A stretch of DNA of 64,000 nucleotides from Aquimarina sp. BL5 (lineage in GTDB: Bacteria > Bacteroidota > Bacteroidia > Flavobacteriales > Flavobacteriaceae): contig NZ_CP031963.1 of the NCBI RefSeq assembly GCF_003443675.1, positions 2,007,501 through 2,071,500 on the forward strand. The letters run 5' to 3'. The stretch's first letter is position 1. Every line of letters starts with the position of its first letter. The position numbers and the translations under genes were made by a program. The notes beneath the pieces are model-generated. The model saw nothing but the letters and a program-made list of their open reading frames with translations, was not told the origin of the DNA and did no database searches. Of this stretch, positions 25,783 to 35,834 are shown in pieces.

Positions 25783-26208
25783 TGTAAAGTCGTTAAAATC
25801 TCTGATGTAATCTTCTTCTTCAAAGACTTCAGAAGCTAACACAAGACAAACAGAGCCAGAAGAAAAATTCTCCAACTCTCTCCATATTCCAGGTTTAATC
25901 AATAATCCCTTATTTGGTTTATTAAGGGTAACCTTCTTTTGTTCTTTACCATCATGTAAAATCACATCAAAACTTCCGCTTAGTGCTATAAGAAATTGAC
26001 ATAAGTTTTTATGCGCGTGACCCCCTCTACTCGCATCACTGGGAACATCATATAAATAATACACTCGTTTCGTTTCAAAAGGAATCACATCCTTCTCCAC
26101 TACCGCTATATTTCCTCTTGGATCTTTTATCTTAGGAATCTCTATAATCTTACAATCCTCAACGGTATTTGTGTTCTTTATATTTTGCGTGGAAGTATTG
26201 CTTGCCAT
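25765..26208 (-). CDS. fdtA: Sugar 3,4-ketoisomerase (FdtA/WxcM-like)
   Basis: A 147-residue cupin protein of the FdtA/WxcM family. The sequence contains KDPRGNIAVVEKDVIPFETKR at the start and DASRGGHAHKNLCQFL, a His-rich sugar-nucleotide binding region seen in FdtA. The enzyme turns dTDP-4-keto-6-deoxyglucose into the 3-keto sugar, the substrate for an FdtB-type aminotransferase. Such an aminotransferase is encoded nearby (28677-29795). It overlaps the upstream glycosyltransferase gene by 31 bases on the same strand. No dTDP-sugar synthesis genes (rmlA, rmlB) are in the window. The exact isomer cannot be told from sequence. Confidence 0.82.
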   Translation of the reverse strand: MASNTSTQNIKNTNTVEDCKIIEIPKIKDPRGNIAVVEKDVIPFETKRVYYLYDVPSDASRGGHAHKNLCQFLIALSGSFDVILHDGKEQKKVTLNKPNKGLLIKPGIWRELENFSSGSVCLVLASEVFEEEDYIRDFNDFTLFKSR

Positions 26209-27284
26209 TGTGGAATTATATTTTCTATTTTAAATTTGGATACACTGGTGATCGTTCCTTCTTTACAACGTTTATAAAAACCCTGATCTTCTACCATTTT
26301 ATTCAATGCCTCGGTGTAACTCTGTTCATTTTTTAACGGCACTAATATACCATTCTTACCTGTAACTATAACCTCAGAGGGTCCAGATTTACAATCTACA
26401 GAAACCACAGGTGTTCCCATTGCTAAAGATTCTATCAAAACCATAGGAAAACCCTCATAATTACTAGTCAAAGTAGTGAACAATGCGTGTTTTACATATG
26501 GAAACGGGTTTTCTAAAAACTTCTTAAAAACAACATATTCTTGTATCCCATATGATTTAACTAGGTTTTGAATCTTTGTTTTATCCGGCCCATCACCAAT
26601 TATCAAAAGTTTTATTCCTTTTTTAGATAACTCTGATTGTGCATATGTCCTAATTAAAAAACTATAATTTTTAGATTCATCCAAAATCCTACCGTAGGAT
26701 AATATATAAGAATCTTCCACCACATCAGCCTTAGCTTTTGACAACATATCCCAATGAGTTTCGTCAAATGCATTATATATACATCTTCCTTTCTCTAAAC
26801 TATATTCTTCCTTAAAATGAATAACTGAACCTTTAGAAACACCTACCAATTCGTATGAGTTTTGATATAAACACTTACCTAAAACCCTATTATTTGGAAA
26901 ATAACCACTCAGCTTATAATTGTGAACTACAAATATTGTATCTATTTTTCGATATACAAAAGTATTAATAAACCATTGTTTAAACCATAATGGCCGTGAT
27001 GTTGCATCAATAATATAGTCAAATTTATTATTGCTCAATACCTTTCTACTAATAATAAACTTACGCCAGCGTTTCCGTAATCCTCTATAAGCTGAAGTTA
27101 GCGATTCTAGATTTACTAAATTTCCTTTATAATCATATACGGTATCATCCAAAATACTAATTATGGTTACGTCATATCCTGAATCCACCAGCATTCTAGA
27201 CAAAATTGCGCTTGATCTTTCTGCTCCCCCAACTCCTAAAGAAGAAACTACTATGCAAACTTTTATATTATTTTTTTTAATCAT
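26178..27284 (-). CDS. Glycosyltransferase family 4 protein
   Basis: A 368-residue GT-B fold transferase. The N-terminal half has SLGVGGAERSSAILSRML. The C-terminal half contains ILSYGRILDESKNYSFLI, LLIIGDGPDKTKI and the GT4 signature LTSNYEGFPMVLIESLAMG with the catalytic-type glutamates, then GTPVVSVDCKSGPSEVI. It probably adds a sugar to a lipid-linked surface glycan. Its 3' end overlaps the fdtA-like gene start, so the two are cotranscribed. Confidence 0.92.
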   Translation of the reverse strand: MIKKNNIKVCIVVSSLGVGGAERSSAILSRMLVDSGYDVTIISILDDTVYDYKGNLVNLESLTSAYRGLRKRWRKFIISRKVLSNNKFDYIIDATSRPLWFKQWFINTFVYRKIDTIFVVHNYKLSGYFPNNRVLGKCLYQNSYELVGVSKGSVIHFKEEYSLEKGRCIYNAFDETHWDMLSKAKADVVEDSYILSYGRILDESKNYSFLIRTYAQSELSKKGIKLLIIGDGPDKTKIQNLVKSYGIQEYVVFKKFLENPFPYVKHALFTTLTSNYEGFPMVLIESLAMGTPVVSVDCKSGPSEVIVTGKNGILVPLKNEQSYTEALNKMVEDQGFYKRCKEGTITSVSKFKIENIIPQWQAILPRKI

Positions 27285-27376
27285 TCGATATCTAACGCCT
27301 TCAGTAAATTAGCAAGATGTCTTTCAAAATATTTTATACTCGAGAAAACACTCGAGAGATTGGCTCCAACAATGTA

Positions 27377-28672
27377 TTAAATGCTTCTATCTGGTCCAAA
27401 AAGTGATTTTCTGAATACCAACATCAATAATAAAAAATAAAAGACATAATTAAAAAAATACGCCATAGAAGCACCAATAAAGCCAAATTGATTTATTAAA
27501 TAAATACTTGCCAGATATAAAAACCCAAATGAAATGATCTCTGTAAATATATAATACCAAAACATTCTTTTAGCTAGAAACTGGTATGCAATTACCAAGG
27601 AAGCTATTTTAAAAAAATCTCCAAACAATTGCCATAAAAACAAAGGTTCCATAGCTATAAAATCATCAGAAAAAAGAATTTTAATGATGAAATTCCTTAG
27701 AAAATAAATAATTAAAAACCCAAGAACAAATACAGGTAAGATCGTCTTATAAAAATTTATAACCTCCAATTTAAAATCTTTGCTCCTCTTTATTTCTGCC
27801 AATTTAGGAAGTAGATAAATCGTTAATAAAGTTGTTATAAAAAGCATATACTGATTACTTATACTTTGTATAGCCTCCCAATACCCCGCTTCTTCCACTC
27901 CTTGGGTATTAATAATAAAATTTCTAATTCTAATAAGAATAGCAGGCAATACGGTAGCGGATATCAATGCCATTATAGCGTAAGAACTTAATCTTTTTAT
28001 GTATTTGAAAGAGACCTTTGTAAACTCTAGAGGTTTAATAATATTTTTCAATCTGGCTATAATCACTATCGTAATTATAAGTGAAACCGCAGGATTTATT
28101 ATGATTGCTATAAATGCACCTTCCAACCTGTATTCCCATACTAAAAAAACAGTGATCAATAAACCGATCAAACTACTAACGATGTTAATCCCTATATATT
28201 CCTTATATTTAGAATAACCATTGATTATTGCAAGACATAATGTATTTATAGAATAAAAAGGTAATGCGATTGCTATAGCTTCAAAAATAAAACTATAATC
28301 GTATTCTTTACCAAATATTAGTGTATTCCAAAAATTAGGATCAAGATATAACCAACCTGATAATATCAGGATGACTATAAAACAAAACAGATAGCTAGTC
28401 GATAACATTGCCGTTAACTCCTCTTTATTGCTTTTAAATTCTGCTATATATTTTACAACTCCATTATACAACCCTAAGGTACCAACAGATTGTATTGAAG
28501 TCAAAACATTACGAAGGTTGCCCATCAAAGCCAAGCCTTCCGGACCTAAGAATATTGCTATTACTTTTAGGCTTATAACACCAGTAATCATTTTTACAAA
28601 AACACCAATCGCATTAAAAGAGCTAACTTTAATTAACACGTTGCTTTTCAATTTATCAAAGTATGAATTCAC
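27377..28672 (-). CDS. O-antigen flippase, Wzx-type (MOP superfamily)
   Basis: This 431-residue protein has about twelve hydrophobic segments. It starts with KSNVLIKVSSFNAIGVFVKM and GPEGLALMGNLRNVLTSIQS, the pattern of O-antigen translocases. The role is to flip an undecaprenyl-linked oligosaccharide across the inner membrane. The start appears to be GTG at 28672, four bases after the stop of the aminotransferase gene, so it is translationally coupled. No Wzy polymerase was identified in this window. Confidence 0.87.
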   Translation of the reverse strand: MNSYFDKLKSNVLIKVSSFNAIGVFVKMITGVISLKVIAIFLGPEGLALMGNLRNVLTSIQSVGTLGLYNGVVKYIAEFKSNKEELTAMLSTSYLFCFIVILILSGWLYLDPNFWNTLIFGKEYDYSFIFEAIAIALPFYSINTLCLAIINGYSKYKEYIGINIVSSLIGLLITVFLVWEYRLEGAFIAIIINPAVSLIITIVIIARLKNIIKPLEFTKVSFKYIKRLSSYAIMALISATVLPAILIRIRNFIINTQGVEEAGYWEAIQSISNQYMLFITTLLTIYLLPKLAEIKRSKDFKLEVINFYKTILPVFVLGFLIIYFLRNFIIKILFSDDFIAMEPLFLWQLFGDFFKIASLVIAYQFLAKRMFWYYIFTEIISFGFLYLASIYLINQFGFIGASMAYFFNYVFYFLLLMLVFRKSLFGPDRSI

Positions 28673-28676
28673 TCTA

Positions 28677-29795
28677 TTAATATTGATTTAGTGTCATTAT
28701 TATCTGCTCGATTTGATGATTTTCCAATGCTATATTTAAAGGAATACTAACCACTTCTTTGTGTATTTTTTCGGTAATTGGTAATGAAAGGTTGGAAAAC
28801 TGTTTTAGGGCTTTTTGATGATGTGGTGGAATTGGATAATGTATATGATATCCTATTCCAGATTTTTCTAAATAATCACAAAATCCAGAACGATCAGCTA
28901 CTCTTACAGCGAAAAGATGAAACACATGATTTTCTGAACCATCCCAAAATGGTAATTGAATTTTTTCGTTTTTAATTTCTGACAAATACCGTTTTGCTAT
29001 TTGCCTTCTTAATTTATTATCATCCTCTAGATCTTTAAGCTTTTCTAACAAAAATGAAGCTTGCAGTTCATCTAATCTAGAATTTACTCCTAAATAATCA
29101 TTTTCATACTTCTCCGAAGAACCGTAATTACCAAGACATCTAATGACTCCTGCTAGTTCTTCGTCATTAGTTGTGACAGCACCTGCATCTCCAAATGCAC
29201 CAAGATTTTTAGCTGGATAAAAACTAAAAGAAGAAGCATCACAAAGATTTCCTGCAACAGTTCCATGAATACCTTTTGCCCCATGCGCTTGAGCAGAATC
29301 ACTAATCACTAATAAACTGTGCTTCTTTGCTATTATATTAATTTCATCCATTTGAGCCAATTGACCATATAGATACGTCGGAAGGATTACTTTAGTTTTA
29401 TCAGTTATAGCTTCTTCAATCTTACGAATATCAAGGTTAAAGGTATCAGTATTTGGTTCAACAAGTACAGGCTGTAAACCAGCATATTTTACGGATAATA
29501 TTGTCGCTATAAATGTATTTGCCGCAACAATCACCTCATCCCCAGCCTTTATTTTACCTAATTCAATATATCCCCTTAGTACTAGCGTCAATGCGTCTAA
29601 ACCGTTACCAACACCGATACAATATTTCGCTCCACAAAATCTAGCAAATGTATGCTCAAACTCTTCTACAAAATCTCCTTTGATATAACTCCCCGAGTCT
29701 AAGAAATCAGAAAACCGACTTTTAAGTTGTTTATGATAACGACTATTAATTTTATGTAGATCTAAAAATGGAATCGACGGTTTACGCTTTGTCAT
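28677..29795 (-). CDS. DegT/DnrJ/EryC1/StrS aminotransferase (FdtB-like)
   Basis: A 372-residue PLP-dependent sugar aminotransferase. The motifs are [31 protein letters not shown], the PLP-phosphate region [11 protein letters not shown] (Asp166) and the Schiff-base lysine in [15 protein letters not shown] (Lys196). [18 protein letters not shown] and [10 protein letters not shown] complete the family pattern. With the FdtA-type isomerase downstream it likely forms a 3-amino-3,6-dideoxyhexose such as dTDP-Fuc3N or dTDP-Qui3N. I use the ATG at 29795; an in-frame TTG two codons earlier is less likely. Confidence 0.88.
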   Translation of the reverse strand: MTKRKPSIPFLDLHKINSRYHKQLKSRFSDFLDSGSYIKGDFVEEFEHTFARFCGAKYCIGVGNGLDALTLVLRGYIELGKIKAGDEVIVAANTFIATILSVKYAGLQPVLVEPNTDTFNLDIRKIEEAITDKTKVILPTYLYGQLAQMDEINIIAKKHSLLVISDSAQAHGAKGIHGTVAGNLCDASSFSFYPAKNLGAFGDAGAVTTNDEELAGVIRCLGNYGSSEKYENDYLGVNSRLDELQASFLLEKLKDLEDDNKLRRQIAKRYLSEIKNEKIQLPFWDGSENHVFHLFAVRVADRSGFCDYLEKSGIGYHIHYPIPPHHQKALKQFSNLSLPITEKIHKEVVSIPLNIALENHQIEQIIMTLNQY

Positions 29796-29980
29796 TATCA
29801 AAAATATCTAACTACCTTTTTATTAATCCTATGGGCACAAAAATAATTCGGTAGGATTCTGTTTTTATTATTAAAGTATTAAAAATACCTTTACAACAAA
29901 GATATTTGTTTTTGTGTAAGCCCATAAGAACGTGTCATTTTTTTTTAAAGTCTTAAAAATAAAGGCTTAATATTATTTTA

Positions 29981-31126
29981 ATGAAAATATTACTAGTAGG
30001 AGAATATAGTCGGTTACATAATTCGCTTAAAGAAGGTTTGATAAAAAATGGGCATCAGGTAACTATTATTGGTAACGGTGATGTTTTCAAAAAATACCCT
30101 GTAGATATTGATATAGATGGAAAGTTTATAAAAAACAATTTTATTCTAAATAAAATCAGACATTTAATCTTTAAACTTACTTCAATCGACATCGCATCTA
30201 TTGAAACTTTTATAAAATTCCATAGAAATAAGAAGTCTCTGTTAAACTATGATTTTGTTCAATTGATTAATGAAACTCCTTTTAATATTGGATCGTACTT
30301 TGAAAAAAAACTCTTAGCAACCATTTTTCAAAATAACAAAAATGTCTTTTTATTAGCTTGTGGTGATGACTACAGATATATATCCTATTTACTTTCAGGA
30401 AAATTTACATATAGCACAGTAAGTCCTTTACTAGACAATCCCAATTTAAAAACGGCCTACCAACATACGTTAAAATTTGTATCCAACAAACAAAAAGAAA
30501 TTCACGATTTTGTTTTTAAACACATTAAGGGTGTTATCCCCGTGAGTGTAGAATATCATATTGCGTATAAAAACACATCTAAAACATTGCCACTAATTCC
30601 TAATCCTGTAAATATTGATAAAATTACTACTGTCCCTTTTGTAAATAATGGGAAAATAAAAATACTACACGGAATTAACAGCTCTAATTACATAAAAAAA
30701 GGAAATCGATATTTTGAAGAAGCATTAGCCGTTATCACCAAAAAATATCCAACTAGAACTGAAGTAATTATTACCGAAAATCTACCATATAAAGAATACA
30801 TAAAGCATTTTTTATCGGCTCATATTATTTTGGATCAAGCACAAGCTCACGATCAGGGATATAATGCTTTAGAAGCTATGGCTATGGGAAAAGTAGTTTT
30901 TACAGGTGCTGGAGCTGCCTTTACAAAATACTACAAACTACAAGATACTGTAGCTATCAACACCTCTCCGGATAGTTCTGAAATAGCAGAAAACTTGGAG
31001 AAACTCATCCTTAATCCTCATCAAATTCAAGAAATTGGCAAAAATGCCAGAGCTTTTTTAGAAAAAGAACATCATTATATAGCTATAGCAAAAAAATATG
31101 TCGAAACCTGGCAAAATAACTGTTAG
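29981..31126 (+). CDS. Glycosyltransferase (GT-B fold, GT4-like)
   Basis: A 381-residue protein beginning KILLVGEYSRLHNSLKEGL, a common N-terminus in surface-glycan clusters. The C-terminal half contains KILHGINSSNYIKKGNRYF, HIILDQAQAHDQGYNALEAM and GKVVFTGAG, which mark the donor-binding Rossmann domain. The typical EX7E motif is less clear than in the other GT4 gene, so the donor and the linkage are open. It is divergent from the aminotransferase gene with about 185 bases between. Confidence 0.8.
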   Translation: MKILLVGEYSRLHNSLKEGLIKNGHQVTIIGNGDVFKKYPVDIDIDGKFIKNNFILNKIRHLIFKLTSIDIASIETFIKFHRNKKSLLNYDFVQLINETPFNIGSYFEKKLLATIFQNNKNVFLLACGDDYRYISYLLSGKFTYSTVSPLLDNPNLKTAYQHTLKFVSNKQKEIHDFVFKHIKGVIPVSVEYHIAYKNTSKTLPLIPNPVNIDKITTVPFVNNGKIKILHGINSSNYIKKGNRYFEEALAVITKKYPTRTEVIITENLPYKEYIKHFLSAHIILDQAQAHDQGYNALEAMAMGKVVFTGAGAAFTKYYKLQDTVAINTSPDSSEIAENLEKLILNPHQIQEIGKNARAFLEKEHHYIAIAKKYVETWQNNC

Positions 31127-31148
31127 GAAACCAATCATTAGTTTTAGA

Positions 31149-32090
31149 TTAAAGGTTTAATTTGTAAAAATCTTGTGTATAGATCTCACAACCTAATTCT
31201 TCTTTCTGTTTTAGAAGTCCAAAATTGTTTTCGGTTACAGTCCCCATATCAAAGAATCTATATCCTTCTTCACGATATCGGTCAATTAACGAAATAAAAA
31301 GAAAATCAAGTGCTCTATGTTTTTCACCCTTATCCGTAACAGCCCCGTATTGAGACTTTACCACTTCTTTGGTTTTAAAAATAGTAATTCCTGCTAAAAT
31401 TTCATTATCCAGACTAATTACATATTGCTTTATGGATTCGGGAAACTTATCTTTGAGTACATGAATTTCTTCCAGAGTATGTACAGGCTTAGCACCATGC
31501 TTTTCTTCTAATCTTGGAATCAATACTTCATTCCAGAAACCAGAAAAATCATTTACCTCTGCTATCTCAAATCCGATATCTCTTCTTTTTTCATAATGCT
31601 TCAGTTTACTTTTATGAATAGTAGAAGGAAAACTATAATTTATTGCCAGATTGAGATCTCTATTATAAAGCTTAGCGCCAAAATCAGAAAAGAAAAAAGT
31701 GAACTCATTAGAAGGTTTTTGATGATAAAAAACCGGAATGGATTTAATATATAAATTATCAATCTTTTGTAACCGAAGAAAACCGATTAAATCAGAAAGA
31801 ATATTTCGTACTTTTTCTCCACCAATACTATCGGCTAATATCAATCCCCCATAAGTAAGCCCTTGATGAGAATACACTTTTTCGTCCTTTACATTAGAAG
31901 GAAAAACAGCTACTAATTTTTTTTTATCATAAATCAACAAAGAAAAATCCTGAAATCGATCCGAATGGTATTCCATAAAATCCCTATGGAATAGTAGTGT
32001 ACCGTTTTTAGAATTATCTATAAAACTATTCCATAAAGAATAATCATCTTTATGATATCTCTTAATCGTATACGTTTGCAAAATAATCAT
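31149..32090 (-). CDS. FemAB/GNAT-like acyltransferase
   Basis: A 313-residue protein. It starts YTIKRYHKDDYSLWNSFID with NGTLLFHRDFMEYH, a sequence found in FemAB-like proteins of flavobacterial glycan clusters, and has a C-terminal GNAT-type half (GITIFKTKEVVKSQYGAVTDKGEKHRALDFL, with FFDMGTVTENNFGL). The known relatives transfer aminoacyl or acyl groups from tRNA or CoA donors. An attractive inference is N-acylation of the amino-sugar made by FdtA/FdtB, since no typical FdtC is present, but this is not shown. Confidence 0.7.
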   Translation of the reverse strand: MIILQTYTIKRYHKDDYSLWNSFIDNSKNGTLLFHRDFMEYHSDRFQDFSLLIYDKKKLVAVFPSNVKDEKVYSHQGLTYGGLILADSIGGEKVRNILSDLIGFLRLQKIDNLYIKSIPVFYHQKPSNEFTFFFSDFGAKLYNRDLNLAINYSFPSTIHKSKLKHYEKRRDIGFEIAEVNDFSGFWNEVLIPRLEEKHGAKPVHTLEEIHVLKDKFPESIKQYVISLDNEILAGITIFKTKEVVKSQYGAVTDKGEKHRALDFLFISLIDRYREEGYRFFDMGTVTENNFGLLKQKEELGCEIYTQDFYKLNL

Positions 32091-32553
32091 TTAGAAAAGT
32101 GAAAATACTTAATTTGTTTGAGTATTAGGAATATTAGTCTTATTTTTAGCTAACAAGGAAAATAGCTATGTTTTTTTCTTACAAAAGGAATAAAAATTTA
32201 CACCTGATATTGCTGCTTTAGTATTAACAAATTAAGTGGCAATCTATAAATTACTAAAACCACACCCCACAATATTTATAAGACAAATTTTTTGATGTTA
32301 TGCATTAGAAGGATATAGGCACGGTAAATGATGTAAAATCTCTTACCAATCCTACCATAAAACCTTGATTCAAAAATACATAAATATGCATTTTATCGAC
32401 AAAATAAGTATTTTACCGTTATTTTAAAGGATTTTACAAGTTTCCCGTCAGTTTAAGCATTTATATTTGCCGAAGATAAAAATATTGAGAATAAATAATT
32501 TACCCCTCAAAAACGAATTAATCCCAAAACCATAATTACCCCATAATTTCGAC
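32091..32553. other. Gene-free gap, nothing recognised
   Basis: About 460 bases separate the FemAB-like gene start from the typA terminator. The stretch is very AT-rich. I see no open frame with a coding pattern, no tRNA-like fold and no repeat. It must contain the promoter of the minus-strand gene starting at 32090, but no convincing -7/-33 pair stands out. Confidence 0.6.
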
Positions 32554-32583
32554 AAAAAATCCCGAGTTTCCTCGGGATTTTTT
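32554..32583 (-). terminator. Rho-independent terminator of typA
   Basis: A perfect 13-bp inverted repeat (32554-32566 with 32571-32583, GC core CCCGAG/CTCGGG) has a four-base loop. It is flanked by A-runs and T-runs and lies 26 bases past the typA stop codon. Confidence 0.9.
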
Positions 32584-32608
32584 AATTGTATATAAATTAG
32601 AAATTAAA

Positions 32609-34408
32609 TTATACGATCTTATTTCTTTTACGTTCTACTTCAGTTAAGAATATTTTTCTTAATCGTAAATGATTAGGAGTTACTTCCACATATTCATCTT
32701 TCTGAATATATTCTAAAGCTTCTTCTAAAGAAAATTTGATTGCAGGAACAATCTTAGCCTTATCATCAGCACCAGAAGAACGTACATTACTTAATTTCTT
32801 AGTCTTAGTAATATTTACAGCCATATCATCTCCACGAGAATTCTCTCCAATCACCTGTCCTTCATAAATATCTTCTCCTGGATCTACAAAAAACTTACCT
32901 CTATCCTGTAACTTATCAATTGAATATGGTATTGCAGAACCTTTCTCCATAGAAACTAATGAACCATTTATACGACCAGGAATATCTCCCTTAAGAGGTT
33001 GGTATTCTTTAAAACGGTGCGCCATAATTGCTTCACCTGCTGTAGCTGTCAATAATTGATTACGTAAACCAATAATTCCTCTTGACGGAACCATAAATTC
33101 ACAAACCATACGATCACCCTTAGCTTCCATACTTAGCATTTCTCCTTTTCTCATAGTTACCATTTCCACAGCTTTACCGGATACATTTTCTGGTAAATCA
33201 ATGGTTAACTCTTCAATTGGCTCGCATTTAACTCCATCAATTTCTTTGATAATAACTTGCGGTTGACCGATTTGTAATTCGTATCCTTCACGACGCATTG
33301 TTTCGATCAATACAGATAAGTGAAGTACACCTCTACCAAATACTATGAATTTATCAGCACTATCCGTCTTATTCACTCTAAGTGCTAAGTTCTTCTCTAA
33401 TTCTTTCTCTAATCTTTCCTTAATATGTCTTGATGTAACAAATTTTCCATCTTTTCCAAAAAATGGAGAATCATTAATCGTAAATAACATACTCATTGTT
33501 GGCTCATCAATGGCAATCGTTTTTAATCCTTCAGGGTTTTCGATATCAGCAACAGTATCACCAATTTCAAATCCTTCTAAACCAACCAATGCACAAATAT
33601 CTCCAGCTTCTACTTTATCTACTTTCATTCTTCCTAAACCTTCGAAAGTATGAAGTTCTTTTATCTTAGTTTTCTTTATAGTTCCGTCACGTTTTACCAA
33701 TGACACCTGCATTCCTTCTTTCAATACACCTCTTTGTAAACGCCCGATTGCGATACGACCTGTAAATGATGAGAAATCCAAAGATGTAATCAACATCTGT
33801 AACGTTCCTTCTTCAATTTTTGGCGCAGGAATATGTTCCATTACCATATCTAATAAAGGTTCAATATTATCCGTTTCTTTCTGCCAGTCATCACTCATCC
33901 AATTGTTCTTCGCAGAACCATATACGGTAGGGAAATCCAACTGCCACTCTTCTGCTCCTAATTCGAACATCAAGTCAAACACTTTCTCGTGTACCTCGTC
34001 TGGAGTACAATTTTCTTTGTCTACTTTATTTACAACTACACAAGGTTTTAAACCAAGGTCTATCGCTTTTTGTAATACAAAACGTGTTTGCGGCATCGGC
34101 CCTTCAAAAGCATCTACCAATAATAAAACTCCATCTGCCATATTTAATACACGCTCCACTTCTCCTCCGAAATCGGCGTGACCTGGTGTATCAATAATGT
34201 TAATTTTTGTTCCTTTATAAGTAACAGAAACATTCTTAGAAGTAATTGTGATTCCTCTTTCACGCTCTAGATCGTTGTTATCCAAAATCAAATCTCCCGT
34301 GTTTTCGTTTTCACGAAACAATTGACAGTGATACATAATTTTGTCAACCAAGGTAGTTTTACCGTGATCTACGTGAGCAATAATAGCAATGTTTTTTATA
34401 GCAGTCAT
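32609..34408 (-). CDS. typA: Ribosome-associated GTPase TypA/BipA
   Basis: A 599-residue translational GTPase, full length for the family. G1 is AHVDHGKTTLVDK, G2 lies in ERERGITI, G3 is DTPGHADFGGEVERV and G4 is VVNKVDKENC. Domain II contains DFSSFTGRIAIGRLQRG and the C-terminal part is the TypA-specific region (VMVPSRGIIGLRNQLLTATAGEA-like). TypA binds the ribosome and supports ribosome assembly and stress adaptation. It is monocistronic, with a strong terminator and a TAnnTTTG -7 box upstream. Confidence 0.97.
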   Translation of the reverse strand: MTAIKNIAIIAHVDHGKTTLVDKIMYHCQLFRENENTGDLILDNNDLERERGITITSKNVSVTYKGTKINIIDTPGHADFGGEVERVLNMADGVLLLVDAFEGPMPQTRFVLQKAIDLGLKPCVVVNKVDKENCTPDEVHEKVFDLMFELGAEEWQLDFPTVYGSAKNNWMSDDWQKETDNIEPLLDMVMEHIPAPKIEEGTLQMLITSLDFSSFTGRIAIGRLQRGVLKEGMQVSLVKRDGTIKKTKIKELHTFEGLGRMKVDKVEAGDICALVGLEGFEIGDTVADIENPEGLKTIAIDEPTMSMLFTINDSPFFGKDGKFVTSRHIKERLEKELEKNLALRVNKTDSADKFIVFGRGVLHLSVLIETMRREGYELQIGQPQVIIKEIDGVKCEPIEELTIDLPENVSGKAVEMVTMRKGEMLSMEAKGDRMVCEFMVPSRGIIGLRNQLLTATAGEAIMAHRFKEYQPLKGDIPGRINGSLVSMEKGSAIPYSIDKLQDRGKFFVDPGEDIYEGQVIGENSRGDDMAVNITKTKKLSNVRSSGADDKAKIVPAIKFSLEEALEYIQKDEYVEVTPNHLRLRKIFLTEVERKRNKIV

Positions 34409-34429
34409 ATACGCCTGAATTTAAGGCTG

Positions 34430-34437
34430 CAAATGTA
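34430..34437 (-). promoter_or_regulatory. Candidate -7 box of typA
   Basis: On the minus strand the sequence is TACATTTG, a perfect TAnnTTTG, 22 bases before the typA ATG. No good -33 TTG is seen at the expected spacing. Confidence 0.45.
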
Positions 34438-34672
34438 CGTTATATTTTAATAGGTTGTATGTTAAATTAAAAATATTAAAAAAGCCTCAAAATCAGATAC
34501 TTAAATCTATCTTTTGAAGCTCTTTATATTTTCAGTCTAAGTAGGCGATCTGGAAGACTATCTGCCTATAATACAACTAACTGAAAAGCCAACATTTGAT
34601 ACTCTAAAATTATTTTATCTACAATTTTTTTTATTGAATGATGTAAACTTTTCATACGATTATTAAAACGCA

Positions 34673-34680
34673 TATCTTTG
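34673..34680 (+). promoter_or_regulatory. Candidate -7 box of kdsA
   Basis: The sequence TATCTTTG is a perfect TAnnTTTG, 18 bases before the ATG at 34699. A -33 TTG at the right distance is not clear. Confidence 0.45.
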
Positions 34681-34698
34681 CTTTTTTAAAATATCGTT

Positions 34699-35517
34699 AT
34701 GGAACTTTCTAAGATCAAAAATCTAAAAAACCTTGATGCTAATAATTTTTTCCTTCTTGCAGGACCTTGTGCCATCGAGGGAGAAGAAATGGCATTGCGA
34801 ATTGCTGAAAAAGTGGTAGAAATTACTTCTAAGTTAAAAATTCCATATGTTTTTAAAGGTTCTTTTAAGAAAGCGAATCGTAGTCGTATTGATAGTTTCA
34901 CTGGCATTGGAAATGAAAAGGCTTTAAAAATTTTACGTAAAGTCGGAGAAACTTTTGAAGTTCCAACCGTAACAGATATTCATGAGAATGAAGATGCTGC
35001 AATGGCGGCTGAGTATGTTGATATTTTACAAATCCCTGCATTTTTAGTTCGACAAACAGATTTGGTTGTAGCTGCGGCAAAAACCGGAAAAACTGTAAAT
35101 CTTAAAAAAGGGCAATTTATGAGTCCCGAGGCAATGCAACACGCTGTTAGAAAAATAAAAGATAGTGGTAGTGATTTGGCAATGATCACCGATAGAGGAA
35201 CTATGTTTGGGTATCAGGATATGATTGTAGATTTTAGAGGAATACCAACTATGAAAGAGTATGCCACTACAGTTCTAGATGTAACGCATTCATTACAACA
35301 ACCTAATCAATCTAGTGGAGTAACAGGTGGTAGACCCGATATGATAGAAACAATTGCGCGAGCAGGAGTTGTAACAGGTGTAGATGGCTTATTTATAGAA
35401 ACACATTTCGATCCTGCGAATGCAAAAAGTGATGGGGCGAACATGCTAGATCTTCACTATTTAGAAAAACTGTTAGGTAATTTAGTTGCAATCAGACAAA
35501 CTGTAAATAAACTATAA
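34699..35517 (+). CDS. kdsA: 3-deoxy-8-phosphooctulonate synthase (KDO-8-P synthase)
   Basis: A 272-residue enzyme that condenses arabinose-5-phosphate with phosphoenolpyruvate to KDO-8-phosphate for lipid A-core assembly. Family marks are FLLAGPCAIEGEE near the start, KGSFKKANRSRIDSFTGIG, TDIHENEDAAMAAEYVDILQ and the C-terminal DVTHSLQQPN and GLFIETHFDPANAKSDG. It is transcribed away from typA with a -7 box 18 bases before its ATG. Its presence shows the organism makes KDO-containing lipopolysaccharide. Confidence 0.96.
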   Translation: MELSKIKNLKNLDANNFFLLAGPCAIEGEEMALRIAEKVVEITSKLKIPYVFKGSFKKANRSRIDSFTGIGNEKALKILRKVGETFEVPTVTDIHENEDAAMAAEYVDILQIPAFLVRQTDLVVAAAKTGKTVNLKKGQFMSPEAMQHAVRKIKDSGSDLAMITDRGTMFGYQDMIVDFRGIPTMKEYATTVLDVTHSLQQPNQSSGVTGGRPDMIETIARAGVVTGVDGLFIETHFDPANAKSDGANMLDLHYLEKLLGNLVAIRQTVNKL

Positions 35518-35834
35518 TTACTTTTCATAAAACTATATCTCTCTAATATCCAGTCTGGCTATCTAAATCAAAAGGCTTCGTTTAAATATGTTTCCTTCAA
35601 AATTAGTTATTGAAATATATTTCGTCTCGAAATACAATAATTCATATCTACAACTTTCAGATTTATATAAAAATCTATAACCAATCTTAGTCTTTAATTC
35701 GGCTATTAAATCCATAATCAATCAACAATTCACTCCTGAACCTCAATCATATAGGCGAAAATTAATGTATATTTATAGTAGAAAAATGCCATAACATTTA
35801 TTTTTCAAGGTAATTTTTAACAAAAAACAATACC
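35518..35834. other. Gene-free gap before the endotoxin-like gene
   Basis: About 317 AT-rich bases between the kdsA stop and the next ATG. I find no coding pattern, no clear hairpin and no convincing promoter. The end, TTTTCAAGGTAATTTTTAAC, could carry a weak ribosome-binding region of the usual Bacteroidota type. Confidence 0.55.
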
